From an uncultured Oscillospiraceae bacterium (GTDB lineage: Bacteria; Bacillota; Clostridia; Oscillospirales; Acutalibacteraceae): a stretch of DNA of 17,309 bases. Made by a program: the position numbers and the translations under genes. Below, in pieces: positions 1-8,146 of this stretch. The stretch covers positions 1-17,309 of the forward strand of contig CAJUPK010000037.1 in NCBI GenBank assembly GCA_910588415.1, in the 5' to 3' direction. The notes under the pieces were generated by a model. The model ran no database searches. It was not told where the DNA came from and saw nothing but the letters and a program-made list of their open reading frames with translations. Numbering within the stretch: the stretch's first letter is position 1; every line of letters begins with the position of its first letter.

Positions 1-348
1 AGAGACCGTTGCCGGAGCGCCGTTGAGCTTGCAGGTGGACTTGCCCTCCAGCCGGATATTCCGCTGGACCAGCAAAGAGCCGTCCTCTTCCCGCGGGACG
101 GACAAGCCGTCCAGCATGGCCAGCACATCCTCGGAAAGTCCTGTGAACAGCGCTGACACCGATGCCTCTTTTGCACCTGTGCGCACCAGCTCTTTGGATG
201 TGCGCTCTCCCAGCACCGCATGGATAGCGTCTATGATGATGGATTTACCTGCGCCAGTCTCGCCAGTAAGCACGGTGAAGCCCTGGTCCAAGTCAATAGA
301 AGCCCGCTCGATCACGGCAATATTATTGATAAACAGCTGTGCAAGCAC
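1..348 (-). CDS. recN: DNA repair protein RecN, N-terminal 116 residues (cut by window edge)
   Basis: RecN is an SMC-like ATPase that acts early in double-strand break repair. Only the first 116 codons are present. The visible N-terminus MLAQLFINNIAVIERASIDL is typical of the family. It is followed by a Walker A P-loop, GETGAGKS, at residues 29-36, and the IIIDAI segment that normally comes next. The gene starts at GTG 348-346, with an AGGGGAGG ribosome binding site 8 bases upstream. An in-frame TTG at 354-352 sits only 2 bases from that site, so GTG is preferred. The gene lies 23 bp after the argR stop, the usual argR-recN order in Firmicutes, and is probably cotranscribed with it. The C-terminal half, with Walker B and the coiled coil, is outside the window. 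Confidence 0.96.
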   Translation of the reverse strand, partial: MLAQLFINNIAVIERASIDLDQGFTVLTGETGAGKSIIIDAIHAVLGERTSKELVRTGAKEASVSALFTGLSEDVLAMLDGLSVPREEDGSLLVQRNIRLEGKSTCKLNGAPATVS

Positions 349-371
349 GCGCAAAGCCTCCCCTGCTTGTT

Positions 372-824
372 CTAAGTTCTCAAGAGCTTTCGCAGCTCTT
401 CCCGGGCCTCTTGTGCGGCGGCCTCGGTGCGGCACACCACAAAGATTGTGTCCTCACCAGCCAGCGTGCCCAAAAAGTCCTTCCAATACATGGCGTCCAT
501 GGCCGCGCAGACTGCCTGGGCCATGCCGTTCATGCACTTGATGACCAGCATATTCTGGGCGGAATCCACTGCCAAAGCGGAATCCACAAAGAAGGTATGG
601 AATTTCGCGGACATATCGTTGTTGGTCTCGCTGCCAGTAGAATATTTGTACCTTCCGCTGTCTGAAAGGATCTTGATCAACCGCAGCTCTTTGATGTCTC
701 GGGAAACAGTGGCCTGGGTCACGTCGAAGCCGGCTTCCCGTAGATAATGCAGCAATTCGTCCTGGGTTTCCAGGTCATAGTCCCGGATCAGCTCTAATAT
801 TTTGGCATGGCGTCGGCTCTTCAT
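372..824 (-). CDS. argR: Arginine repressor ArgR/AhrC
   Basis: Arginine-responsive transcription factor of 150 residues, the normal family length. The N-terminal winged helix-turn-helix (about residues 1-65) includes TQATVSRDIKELRL, the recognition helix region. The C-terminal domain forms the hexamer and binds arginine; its signature is GTLAGEDTI at residues 119-127. The family usually has two adjacent Asp here (GDDT), and this copy has Glu-Asp, a conservative change. The start is ATG at 824, with GGAAAGGG a few bases upstream. It sits 31 bp after nadK and 23 bp before recN. Proteins of this family repress arginine biosynthesis and activate catabolism. No arginine genes lie in the window, but an ARG-box-like palindrome is found at 16469-16484. 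Confidence 0.96.
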   Translation of the reverse strand: MKSRRHAKILELIRDYDLETQDELLHYLREAGFDVTQATVSRDIKELRLIKILSDSGRYKYSTGSETNNDMSAKFHTFFVDSALAVDSAQNMLVIKCMNGMAQAVCAAMDAMYWKDFLGTLAGEDTIFVVCRTEAAAQEAREELRKLLRT

Positions 825-855
825 GGCAGGCCCTTTCCGGCGGTTCTCGCCTGTT

Positions 856-1689
856 TTATTGGTTTTCCAGCAGTTTCTGGTTCAGTATATCATAAAAATT
901 GCTGTTTGTCAGCTTAATAAATCTAGCATAGCGCCTGGCCCGGGAGAAGGTCAGGCAATCGCCTGGCCGCAGCTCTACCGGCGCGTCGCCGTCCACTGTT
1001 AAAAACAGCCTGCCCCGGTTCTTCAGCACCTCCACGTTTAACAGAGTGTCGGGGGCAAAGGCCACGCTGCGGTTGAACAGGGAATGGGGACAGATAGGCG
1101 TATAGATCATACAGTCTAAGGTGGGCTCTACCACTGGCCCGCCCGCTGAGAGCGAATAGGCTGTGGAGCCAGTGGGAGTAGCCACCAAAAAGCCGTCCGC
1201 CCGGTAGGTGTAGCCAGGGTTCTCCCCTATGGCCATTTTGTACTGCGTGATTTTGGCCAGCTCTGAGGACACCACCGCATCGTTTAAGGCTTGGAAGCTG
1301 CTCTCTTCCCTGCCGGAGCGAAGAGTGATCTCCAGCATCATGCGGCGTTCCTCCCGCCAGCGGCCTTTGGCCAGCCGGGCCAGCAGCTGCATCTGCTCGG
1401 GTTCTACGCCAGCGGTAAAGCCCAGCTTGCCCGCGTTCAGCCCCAGGACGGGTTTGTTCAGCCGGGCGGCCAGCTTGGCCGCGCTGATAATCGTGCCGTC
1501 TCCCCCCACGGCCAAAAGCACGTCGCAGGCCTCCACCTGCTTGGCGGCCTGTTGGCGCTGGGAGTCATCCTCATACAGCCCATTGACCAGAGCGGCCTCA
1601 CAGCCTGCGGCGCGCAGGGTGGCAATGGCCTCCGCCGCCCGGGCAGGAGCCTGTTTTTTTGCGGGATTGGGTGCTACGGCGATTTTCAC
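856..1689 (-). CDS. nadK: NAD kinase (ATP/polyphosphate-dependent)
   Basis: Phosphorylates NAD to NADP in the cytoplasm. The 277-residue length is normal for the bacterial enzyme. The diagnostic GGDGT motif is at residues 62-66. The conserved ALNDAVVS (NE/ND) motif and the GSTAYSLSAGGP loop that contacts the nucleotide follow in the middle of the protein. The start is GTG at 1689-1687, encoding MKIAVAPNP, with an AGGTGG ribosome binding site 6 bases upstream. The gene lies between the unrecognised 178-residue gene (24 bp gap) and argR (31 bp gap), matching the tlyA-nadK-argR-recN order of clostridia. Nothing unusual was seen in the protein. Confidence 0.96.
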   Translation of the reverse strand: MKIAVAPNPAKKQAPARAAEAIATLRAAGCEAALVNGLYEDDSQRQQAAKQVEACDVLLAVGGDGTIISAAKLAARLNKPVLGLNAGKLGFTAGVEPEQMQLLARLAKGRWREERRMMLEITLRSGREESSFQALNDAVVSSELAKITQYKMAIGENPGYTYRADGFLVATPTGSTAYSLSAGGPVVEPTLDCMIYTPICPHSLFNRSVAFAPDTLLNVEVLKNRGRLFLTVDGDAPVELRPGDCLTFSRARRYARFIKLTNSNFYDILNQKLLENQ

Positions 1690-1713
1690 GGTCGGCCACC
1701 TTTCCTGTTGGTT

Positions 1714-2250
1714 TCATCGATACCAGCATATGGGTTCATCGTTCCACACGTGGACTTCTATGTATCGTTCCGGGCCGTGCTTCCCGTCATCGTTCCAGTC
1801 CTGGGGAAGGCCATAACGGGCGATCACATCCAGAATCTCCGGGTAGGTGTACAGCTGATGGCGGTACTCCTTTCCATCCTGTATGGATGGACTGAAGGTG
1901 GGCATGGAATCGCCATAGGTGAAAGAGACGGTTGCCAGGTCGAACTCTTCTATGGGGATCTTTATGACGCCGCAGTCCTCAAACCAGGTACTCAGCCAGG
2001 GACTGTGCTCCACCACCATATAATGGGGCGGCTGCCGCTTAATGACTCCGCCCTTTTTCTCAAACTCCCGGCGGATAATGTTCTCGCAGTTGTGTCTGTA
2101 CTCCACATATTTATTATGCCGCTGGGCGCTTTGGGAGTGGGGACGGGTTGCTTTGATCTCTTCCAGCAGGGCTTTGGCCTCCTCCATGGGCAGGTCTGAC
2201 AAGGACCGGAAGGGACCTGTGCGCTGATCAAAATAGTGGTATAAGGTCAT
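1714..2250 (-). CDS. Uncharacterised protein between tlyA and nadK
   Basis: I do not recognise a named family. The protein has 178 residues, with no signal peptide and no membrane segment, so it is probably cytoplasmic. It is rich in aromatic residues, His and Asp/Glu: the region about 74-132 reads as a conserved core (PPHYMVVEH at 75-82, FTYGDSMPTFSP at 110-121, DGKEYRHQLYTY at 125-136), followed by GLPQDWNDDGKHGPERYIE (147-165). The N-terminal part (about 20-65) is predicted helical and charged. The start is ATG at 2250, with GGGAG 8 bases upstream. Spacing of 15 bp from tlyA and 24 bp to nadK, plus matching codon use, argues for a real, cotranscribed gene. The repeated His and acidic residues could bind metal or act catalytically, but this is conjecture. 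Confidence 0.82.
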   Translation of the reverse strand: MTLYHYFDQRTGPFRSLSDLPMEEAKALLEEIKATRPHSQSAQRHNKYVEYRHNCENIIRREFEKKGGVIKRQPPHYMVVEHSPWLSTWFEDCGVIKIPIEEFDLATVSFTYGDSMPTFSPSIQDGKEYRHQLYTYPEILDVIARYGLPQDWNDDGKHGPERYIEVHVWNDEPICWYR

Positions 2251-2265
2251 TCCATTTTCTCCCGC

Positions 2266-3075
2266 CTATGAGTCCAGCGTGGTATGAGAGGCCGCTGCTA
2301 CAGCTTGGGGGCTGGCCGCCTCTGGGCGGAGCTCCGGGCACTGCGATTTCTCCAAATGAATCAGGTACTCAATATTGCCCTCCGGGCCTTTGACCGGGGA
2401 GAAGTCCAGCCCCAGTACAGAGAAGCCGTTTTCCAGGGCAAAGGCGATGATCTTTTCCATCACCCCTATATGAACGGATATATCCCGAACCACACCCTTC
2501 TTTCCCACCTTTTCCCGGCCCGCCTCAAACTGGGGTTTTATCAGGCAGACCCCCTGCCCCTGACTGGACAGCAACGGGTAAATCGCGGGCAAAACCAGCG
2601 TCAGGGAGATGAAGGATACGTCCACGGAGAAGAAGTCAATGGCCTCTGGCACCTGCTGGGCGGTCAGATAGCGGGCATTGGTGCGCTCCAGGTTCACCAC
2701 CCGGCTGTCCTGGCGCAGGGTCCAGGCAAGCTGGCCGTAGCCCACATCGATCGAGTACACCTTTTCCGCCCCATTTTGTAGCATACAATCGGTAAAGCCC
2801 CCCGTAGAGGCTCCCACGTCCATACAGGTGAGACCCTCCAGGTGCAAAGGAAAGACTTGAAGCGCCTTTTCCAGCTTTAAACCGCCCCGGCTGACATATT
2901 TCTGCCCGCTGCCCCGCAGCTGAAGCGCCGCGTCCTCTGGGTACAGGTCACCGGGCTTGTCCGCTTTCTGGTTGTCCACATAGATCCCGCCCGCCATAAT
3001 CAGGGCCTTCGCCCGCTCCCGGCTGGACGCCAGCCCCTGTTCCAGCACCAGCACATCAAGCCTCTTTTTTGCCAT
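2266..3075 (-). CDS. tlyA: TlyA-family rRNA 2'-O-ribose methyltransferase
   Basis: SAM-dependent methyltransferase of the TlyA/hemolysin A family, expected to methylate ribose 2'-OH in rRNA. An N-terminal S4 RNA-binding domain (about residues 1-64) is followed by an FtsJ-like fold. The SAM motif is DVGASTGGFTDCML at 86-99. Candidates for the K-D-K-E catalytic set are K67 or K70, D152 (SVDVSFISL), K180 (LIKPQFEAG) and E236 (GPEGNIEYL). Length is 269 residues, with about 25 low-complexity Ala/Ser/Pro residues at the C-terminus beyond the fold. The start ATG at 3075 has GGAGG 6 bases upstream and lies inside the last codons of dxs (20 bp overlap), so translation is likely coupled. The dxs-tlyA-nadK order is classical. 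Haemolysin names for this family are historical. Confidence 0.95.
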   Translation of the reverse strand: MAKKRLDVLVLEQGLASSRERAKALIMAGGIYVDNQKADKPGDLYPEDAALQLRGSGQKYVSRGGLKLEKALQVFPLHLEGLTCMDVGASTGGFTDCMLQNGAEKVYSIDVGYGQLAWTLRQDSRVVNLERTNARYLTAQQVPEAIDFFSVDVSFISLTLVLPAIYPLLSSQGQGVCLIKPQFEAGREKVGKKGVVRDISVHIGVMEKIIAFALENGFSVLGLDFSPVKGPEGNIEYLIHLEKSQCPELRPEAASPQAVAAASHTTLDS

Positions 3076-4942
3076 AGGCCGCCTCCTTTTCCAGATGCTC
3101 CAGCACCGTTCGTTCCATCCCCTCAGCGCTGAAGCCCAGTTCCTCTAAAGCCCGGAACATAGGCGCATGTTTGATAAAGGGCTCCTCTATTGCCCGCAGC
3201 ACAAACTGCCCCCCGAAGCCTGCTTCCAGCAGCAGGCAGGCAAAGTGTTCACCAATGCCGCCCTGACGGACAGCTTCTTCAAAGAAAAACACCTGACGGC
3301 AGGAAAGGACCTCTTGGACGGCAGCAGGCTCCATAGGAATAATACGGTTAAGCTTGAGCAGCTTGACAGAGATCCCCCTGGCCTTGAGCCGCTGGGCCGC
3401 TTCCGCCGCGAAGGAGAAAATCCGGCCATAGGCTGCTATGCAGACTGTTCCGGCAGAGTCTCCGTACACGGAATAGGGGTCCACGCTGCTGCGAAACCAT
3501 GGAGGGCAGTACAGCTCTTTCCCCCTGGGATAGCGGATGGCGCAGAGGCCACTGCCACTTTTGGCCAAAAAGGCCATCTGATCCCGCAGCTCCTGAAAAT
3601 AAGAGGGGGAATACAGGGTCACGCCAGGCACGGTCCGCAAAAAAGCAGGGTCAAAAAGGCCCTGATGGGTCTTGCCGTCCTCCCCCACCACGCCGGCCCG
3701 GTCAATGGCCAGCAGCACCTGGGTGTTTTGCAGGGCCACGTCATGGATGAGCTGGTCATAGGCCCGCTGCAAAAAGGTAGAGTACACCGCAAAAACCGGC
3801 AGCATCCCGCCCACGGCCAATCCGCCGGAAAAGGTCACTGCATGGGCCTCCGCAATGCCCACATCATAAAACCTGCTTTTAAACCGCTGGCGAAATTCCT
3901 GCAGGCCAGTACCCTCCTCCATGGCCGCGGTCACCGCGCAAATGCGGGGATTCTTCTCCGCCAAACCGCAGAGCGTTTGCCCGAACACCCCGGAAAAGCT
4001 CTGGGCGGGCTCCCCCGTATCGCCTGTGTCCACGTCAAAGCCAGAAAGCCCATGATACAGGGTGGGAGACTGCTCCGCATACTGGTAACCCTTCCCCTTA
4101 TAGGTGCGCACATGGAGCAGCACTGGCTTGCGGACCAGCTTCACCGCCTCCAGCGTATCGGACAGTTCCTTGATATTGTGGCCATCAAAGGGACCATAGT
4201 AGGCAAACCCCAGGTCGCTGAACACATTGGAGCCGTAAAGCAGCTTTTTCAGGCTGCGCTTTACCCGGCGCAGGCAGGCCCCGATGGGCCTGCCCACCAA
4301 GGGCAGGCGGCGCAGGGCGCTCTCTACATTGCCCTTGGCCTTGATATACTCAGGACGGGCGCGCATATGGGAGAGGTAACGGGCCAGGGAGCCCACATTT
4401 TTTGAGATGGACATTTTGTTATCATTGAGTATCACAATCAGGTTGCGCCGAAGCTGCCCGGCGTTATTGAGACCTTCAAAGGCCAGACCGCCGGTAAGCG
4501 CTCCATCCCCGATAACCGCCACCACCCATCCCCCTTGCTCCTGAAGCTGGCGGGCCTCTGAAAGGCCCAGAGCCGCAGAGATGGAGGTGCTGCTGTGGCC
4601 GCTGGTAAAGCTGTCGCAAGGACTTTCCTCCCGGCAGGGAAAGCCTGAAAGGCCGCCCTCCCGACGCAGTGTGTGGAACTCTGGACTGCGCCCAGTGAGC
4701 AGCTTATACGGATAGCTTTGATGTCCCACATCCCAGATAATGGCGTCTCTAGGCGGCTGAAAGACCAGGCCCAGGGCCACTGTCAGCTCCACCACTCCCA
4801 GGTTAGAGGCCAAATGCCCCCCATTGTCAGACACGGTTCGGATAATGGTCTCCCGCATCTCCTCGCAGAGCTTATCCAGCTCCTGGCGGCTGAGATTTTG
4901 CAGGTCCTGGGAGGAACGGATTGTTTCCAACAGATTTCCCAT
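3056..4942 (-). CDS. dxs: 1-deoxy-D-xylulose-5-phosphate synthase
   Basis: Thiamine-diphosphate enzyme that condenses pyruvate and glyceraldehyde 3-phosphate to DXP, the first step of the MEP isoprenoid pathway and a precursor route to thiamine and pyridoxal. Length is 628 residues. The ThDP signature GDGALTGGLAFEGLNN is at 145-160; H43 (GGHLASNLG) and H74 (WDVGHQ) match the active-site histidines. The pyrimidine-binding domain has DRAGVVGEDGKTHQGLFD, and the catalytic Glu region EEGTGLQEF is present. ATG at 4942 is chosen over an in-frame start at 4969 because GAGGAGG lies 5 bases upstream of it. Oddity: the usual His of YxHK after GHQ is Tyr (Y79 in SYPYK). The gene follows folD by 10 bp. 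The xseA, xseB and ispA genes often found just upstream are absent. Confidence 0.97.
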   Translation of the reverse strand: MGNLLETIRSSQDLQNLSRQELDKLCEEMRETIIRTVSDNGGHLASNLGVVELTVALGLVFQPPRDAIIWDVGHQSYPYKLLTGRSPEFHTLRREGGLSGFPCREESPCDSFTSGHSSTSISAALGLSEARQLQEQGGWVVAVIGDGALTGGLAFEGLNNAGQLRRNLIVILNDNKMSISKNVGSLARYLSHMRARPEYIKAKGNVESALRRLPLVGRPIGACLRRVKRSLKKLLYGSNVFSDLGFAYYGPFDGHNIKELSDTLEAVKLVRKPVLLHVRTYKGKGYQYAEQSPTLYHGLSGFDVDTGDTGEPAQSFSGVFGQTLCGLAEKNPRICAVTAAMEEGTGLQEFRQRFKSRFYDVGIAEAHAVTFSGGLAVGGMLPVFAVYSTFLQRAYDQLIHDVALQNTQVLLAIDRAGVVGEDGKTHQGLFDPAFLRTVPGVTLYSPSYFQELRDQMAFLAKSGSGLCAIRYPRGKELYCPPWFRSSVDPYSVYGDSAGTVCIAAYGRIFSFAAEAAQRLKARGISVKLLKLNRIIPMEPAAVQEVLSCRQVFFFEEAVRQGGIGEHFACLLLEAGFGGQFVLRAIEEPFIKHAPMFRALEELGFSAEGMERTVLEHLEKEAAYGKKEA

Positions 4943-4947
4943 AGCAG

Positions 4948-4954
4948 CCTCCTC
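4948..4954 (-). promoter_or_regulatory. Ribosome binding site of dxs, overlapping folD stop
   Basis: The sequence GAGGAGG lies 5 bases before ATG 4942 and shares its first bases with the folD stop (TGAGGAGG). It fixes the dxs start at 4942 instead of 4969 and suggests that ribosomes ending on folD can restart on dxs. Confidence 0.85.
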
Positions 4955-5810
4955 AGGGCTGGATACCATTCTGCAGCTTGGCGGCGGTAACAGTATTTTT
5001 CATCAGCATGGCAATGGTCATGGGGCCCACTCCCCCTGGCACTGGCGTGATATAGGAAGCCAGCTTCTCCGCCTGGCCAAAGTCCACATCGCCGCAGAGC
5101 CTGCCCTGGCTGTCCCGGTTCATCCCTACATCGATCACCACGGCACCGGGCTGAATCATGTCTCCTGTCACAAAACCCGCTTTGCCCACAGCGGATACCA
5201 GGATATCCGCCCTGCGGCAGATCTCCTTGAGATTTTGGGTCCTGCTATGGCAAATGGTGACAGTGCCGTGGGCGTGAAGCAACAGCATGGCCATTGGCTT
5301 GCCCACAATGTCGCTGCGGCCGATAACCACGCAGTGCTTTCCGCACACCTCTATGCCGGATGAGCGGAGCAGTTCCATCACGCCAGCGGGTGTGCAGGGC
5401 AAAAAGCTGTAGGTTCCCTGCATGATCTTTCCCACATTATAGGCGTGGAAAGCGTCCACGTCCTTGATGGGGTCCACTGTTTCCACTAAAGCGGCCTCAT
5501 CCAGCCCCTCCGGCAACGGGGACTGCACCAGAATACCGTGGATCTTAGGCTCTTGGTTCAGCTTGCGCACCAGCTCCAGCAGTTCCTCTTGCGAGGTATC
5601 TGCAGGCAGGGCATACTCTTCCGAATAGATTCCCACGGCCTGGCAGGCCTTTTTCTTATTGTTCACATAGATACGGGAGGCAGGGTCGTCCCCCACGATG
5701 ACCACCGCCAGGCCCGGAATAATCCCCTGCTCTTTGAGCCGGGCTACCTCCTCTGCTGCCTGTGCCTTTACCTTGGCGGAAACCGCCTTGCCATCCATGA
5801 TCTCAGCCAT
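4953..5810 (-). CDS. folD: Bifunctional methylenetetrahydrofolate dehydrogenase/cyclohydrolase
   Basis: Interconverts 5,10-methylene-, methenyl- and 10-formyl-tetrahydrofolate with NADP(H). Length is 285 residues, as expected. The catalytic Tyr/Lys pair is Y48 and K52 in IYVNNKKKAC, the substrate motif VQSPLPEG is at 95-102, the nucleotide-binding part has VIGRSDIVGKPMA (162-174), and the C-terminal signature PGGVGPMT is at 258-265. ATG 5810 is chosen because it begins the family N-terminus MAEIMDGK and has GGGGG 7 bases upstream. A longer open frame to 5939 only adds a basic stretch overlapping lgt. Its partner enzyme in one-carbon metabolism, fhs, opens the same run of genes 8 kb upstream. 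Confidence 0.97.
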   Translation of the reverse strand: MAEIMDGKAVSAKVKAQAAEEVARLKEQGIIPGLAVVIVGDDPASRIYVNNKKKACQAVGIYSEEYALPADTSQEELLELVRKLNQEPKIHGILVQSPLPEGLDEAALVETVDPIKDVDAFHAYNVGKIMQGTYSFLPCTPAGVMELLRSSGIEVCGKHCVVIGRSDIVGKPMAMLLLHAHGTVTICHSRTQNLKEICRRADILVSAVGKAGFVTGDMIQPGAVVIDVGMNRDSQGRLCGDVDFGQAEKLASYITPVPGGVGPMTIAMLMKNTVTAAKLQNGIQP

Positions 5811-5823
5811 ACATCTGCCCCCT

Positions 5824-6843
5824 TTACTTTTCCTGGGTCTCTTCGCCAGACGCTTCCTCTTCCACCTTGGGAGAAGGAGTTTCATCCTTATTATCCGGAT
5901 GATCCGGCTCCTCTTTACTGTCTTCTTCCCCCTCTTCAAAGGGAGGCAGGTCGCCGAAAATGGTGCTGTTCTGCAGGTCCGGGTCCACCTCCGCTTTGGC
6001 TAAACCTACTGATTCCATAACATATTTGCTGCCGCAGCCAGAAAGCGTATTTCTGTGGCGGAGGAAAAACAGCACAGCAAGGCCAGCCACCACACAGACC
6101 GCCGCCACCACCTGGGAGACCTTCAGGCTGCCAATCATCAGGCTGTCTGTGCGGGTGCCCTCTATAAAAAAACGCACCGCCCCATACCAGACCAGGTATA
6201 GGATAAAGGTTTGGCCGTCATAACGCCGGAACCTCCGGGTAAAGATATGCAAAAGCACAAAGCCGAGCAGGCACAGCAGGGACTCGTAGAGAAAGCAGGG
6301 ATGCACCGGGCGGCTGGGGGACACTGCCAAGGTATTGTCGCTCTGCATCCCCCAAGGCAGGTCGGTGGGACCGCCAAAGCACTCTTGGTTCACAAAGTTG
6401 CCCCAGCGCCCTACACCCTGGCCAATAAGAAAGCCTAGGGACGCCAGGTCCAGCACGGCTGGCACCTGCAGCTTCCGCCACTTGGCAACCAATCCGCCAA
6501 ACAGAATCGCTCCGATGAAAGCCCCGTATATGGCGATTCCCCCATCGTGTATATACAAAATCTGTATGGGATCATTCCAATATTTGTCCCCTGGGAAGAA
6601 GAGAACATAGTACAGCCGGGCGCAGACGATCCCGCCCACTGTGCCGGCAATCACCGCGTCAATCAGCCGATCCAGCTCAATGTTCATCTTTTTCACGCTG
6701 AAAAACGCATAAACCATCGCCAAGAGGAAACCCAGGGCAATAATAACGCCATACCAGCGGATCTCATAGCTGCCAATAGCGAACGCCACCTCTTGTACAG
6801 TAAACTGCACCCCCAGCTTGGGAAATTCTACCACATGGCTCAT
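5824..6843 (-). CDS. lgt: Prolipoprotein diacylglyceryl transferase with acidic C-terminal tail
   Basis: Integral membrane enzyme that transfers diacylglycerol from phosphatidylglycerol to the lipobox Cys of prolipoproteins, before signal peptidase II. Family motifs are clear: IRWYG (28-32), H99 in IHDGG followed by IAIYG, the signature GRWGNFVNQE (145-154) with the essential Arg at 146, HPCFLYE (181-187), and EGTRTDSL (228-235). Several hydrophobic segments span residues 20-260. Length is 339 residues. The last 50-60 are a hydrophilic, Glu/Asp/Pro-rich tail, probably cytoplasmic and disordered. The start ATG 6843 has AGGA 9 bases upstream. It lies 31 bp after the M16 peptidase gene and 13 bp before folD. 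Confidence 0.96.
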   Translation of the reverse strand: MSHVVEFPKLGVQFTVQEVAFAIGSYEIRWYGVIIALGFLLAMVYAFFSVKKMNIELDRLIDAVIAGTVGGIVCARLYYVLFFPGDKYWNDPIQILYIHDGGIAIYGAFIGAILFGGLVAKWRKLQVPAVLDLASLGFLIGQGVGRWGNFVNQECFGGPTDLPWGMQSDNTLAVSPSRPVHPCFLYESLLCLLGFVLLHIFTRRFRRYDGQTFILYLVWYGAVRFFIEGTRTDSLMIGSLKVSQVVAAVCVVAGLAVLFFLRHRNTLSGCGSKYVMESVGLAKAEVDPDLQNSTIFGDLPPFEEGEEDSKEEPDHPDNKDETPSPKVEEEASGEETQEK

Positions 6844-6874
6844 GGGTATCAGTCCTTTCGTATGATATTAGGAA

Positions 6875-8146
6875 TCAGAGGGGCCGGACCACAGAGAGCA
6901 CACTTCTGTCCTCTTGAAAGACCGACAGCTTTTCTGACACCTGCTCCAAAGTAATCTCTGCCAGGGCATCGATATAGGCAAAGGGCTCCAGGCCATGGAA
7001 AGCAAAGTCAATGACCCAGTTGGCCACCCCAGCCGCGCTGTTCAGCGCAGAGACACACTCCCCGTACAGACTGCGCTTTGCCCAGCGGAAGGCCTCGGGC
7101 GAGATACCCTCCCGGCAGAGCCGGGCCGCCTCCTCGCGGATCAGCGCTGCCGCCTTCTCCGGGTCCCGTGACTCTCCGCCGAACATTACCGTGGCAAAGC
7201 CCGTCCCCTCCAAATACTGGTAGGAGAAGCTGGATTCGTTGATCAGCTCCTGATCCAGCAGGCGGCGGAACAGTGGGGACGCGTCTGAGGCCAGCACGGC
7301 CAGCAACACTCCCATAGCGGCCAAATCCTGTTCCGAGCGGGGGCAGTCCCCCTTGTCTTTATACCCAAACTGGAAAACCGGCATGGCCACGGAAAGCCTG
7401 GTCTCTACTTTGGGCTGAAGGACCCCCTCCGGCTCCGCAGGGAGGACGCGGGTTACCTGCAGCGGTTTTGAGGGCTTCAAGAGCCGGTCGCAAACCTCCA
7501 GCACCTTATCCACTTCAAATTTGCCAGCCAGCACCAGAACCATGTTGTGCAGGTTATAGAAGGTGTTATAGCAACGGTACAAATGCTCCGGCGTGATTTG
7601 GGCAATGCTTTCAACAGTGCCAGCGGCATCCTCCCGCACAGGATGGACATGGTACATGGCTTTAAGATACTCGAACATCACCCGCCAGTCCGGCATATCA
7701 TCGTACATTTTGATCTCCTGGCCAATGATGCCCTGCTCTTTGGCCACTGTCTCCTGGGTGAAATAGGGGGACTGCACAAAGTCCAGCAGGATTTCCAGGG
7801 AATCGTACAGCCGGTCGGTACAGGAAAACACATAGCAGGTAGATTCAAAGCCTGTAAAGGCATTGGCGTTTGCCCCGGTCTCCGCATAGCGGGCAAAGGC
7901 GTCGCCGTCTTGGCTTTCAAACAGTTTATGCTCCAGATAATGGGCAATTCCCTCGGGCATTGTCTCCGCGTCCGATTCATCGCTGCGCTGAAAACAGTTG
8001 TCGATGGAGCCATACCGGGCGCCAAACATGGCCCGGGTGCTGCTGCCGTTCTCTTTGGGGTAGAGATAGATCTCCAGTCCCGAGGGATGACGGCCCTTAT
8101 AATAGAAGTCACCTGTCCGGGCGCTCTCCACTTTTTGCAGTTCCAT
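6875..8146 (-). CDS. M16 family zinc metallopeptidase, catalytic subunit (YmfH-like)
   Basis: Pitrilysin/insulinase-family peptidase of 423 residues. The inverted zinc motif HxxEH is HYLEH at 69-73. The third zinc ligand is probably E144 in EQGIIGQEIKMYDD, about 71 residues later. This is the arrangement of the YmfH group in Firmicutes. No signal peptide, so it is probably cytoplasmic. The start ATG 8146 shares its A with the TGA stop of the upstream paralogue (TGATG), giving tight translational coupling; a TTG one codon earlier is less likely. It probably forms a dimer with the upstream zinc-less paralogue, as in two-chain M16 enzymes. The substrate is unknown; degradation of peptides is a reasonable guess. 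Confidence 0.93.
   Translation of the reverse strand: MELQKVESARTGDFYYKGRHPSGLEIYLYPKENGSSTRAMFGARYGSIDNCFQRSDESDAETMPEGIAHYLEHKLFESQDGDAFARYAETGANANAFTGFESTCYVFSCTDRLYDSLEILLDFVQSPYFTQETVAKEQGIIGQEIKMYDDMPDWRVMFEYLKAMYHVHPVREDAAGTVESIAQITPEHLYRCYNTFYNLHNMVLVLAGKFEVDKVLEVCDRLLKPSKPLQVTRVLPAEPEGVLQPKVETRLSVAMPVFQFGYKDKGDCPRSEQDLAAMGVLLAVLASDASPLFRRLLDQELINESSFSYQYLEGTGFATVMFGGESRDPEKAAALIREEAARLCREGISPEAFRWAKRSLYGECVSALNSAAGVANWVIDFAFHGLEPFAYIDALAEITLEQVSEKLSVFQEDRSVLSVVRPL

Noticed and set aside
1291..2199. Plus-strand open frame (302 codons) opposite nadK and the 178-residue gene
   Set aside because: It crosses two real minus-strand genes and their junction; the translation is low-complexity His/Gly/Gln-rich without a domain. 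It does not cast real doubt on the 178-residue gene, which has its own ribosome binding site and spacing.
3167..4405. Long plus-strand open frame (412 codons) opposite dxs
   Set aside because: Its product has no recognisable motif, it lies wholly antisense to a motif-complete dxs, and it reflects GC-rich codon structure.
5811..5939. N-terminal extension of folD
   Set aside because: It adds a basic, repetitive stretch overlapping lgt; the family start and ribosome binding site are at 5810.
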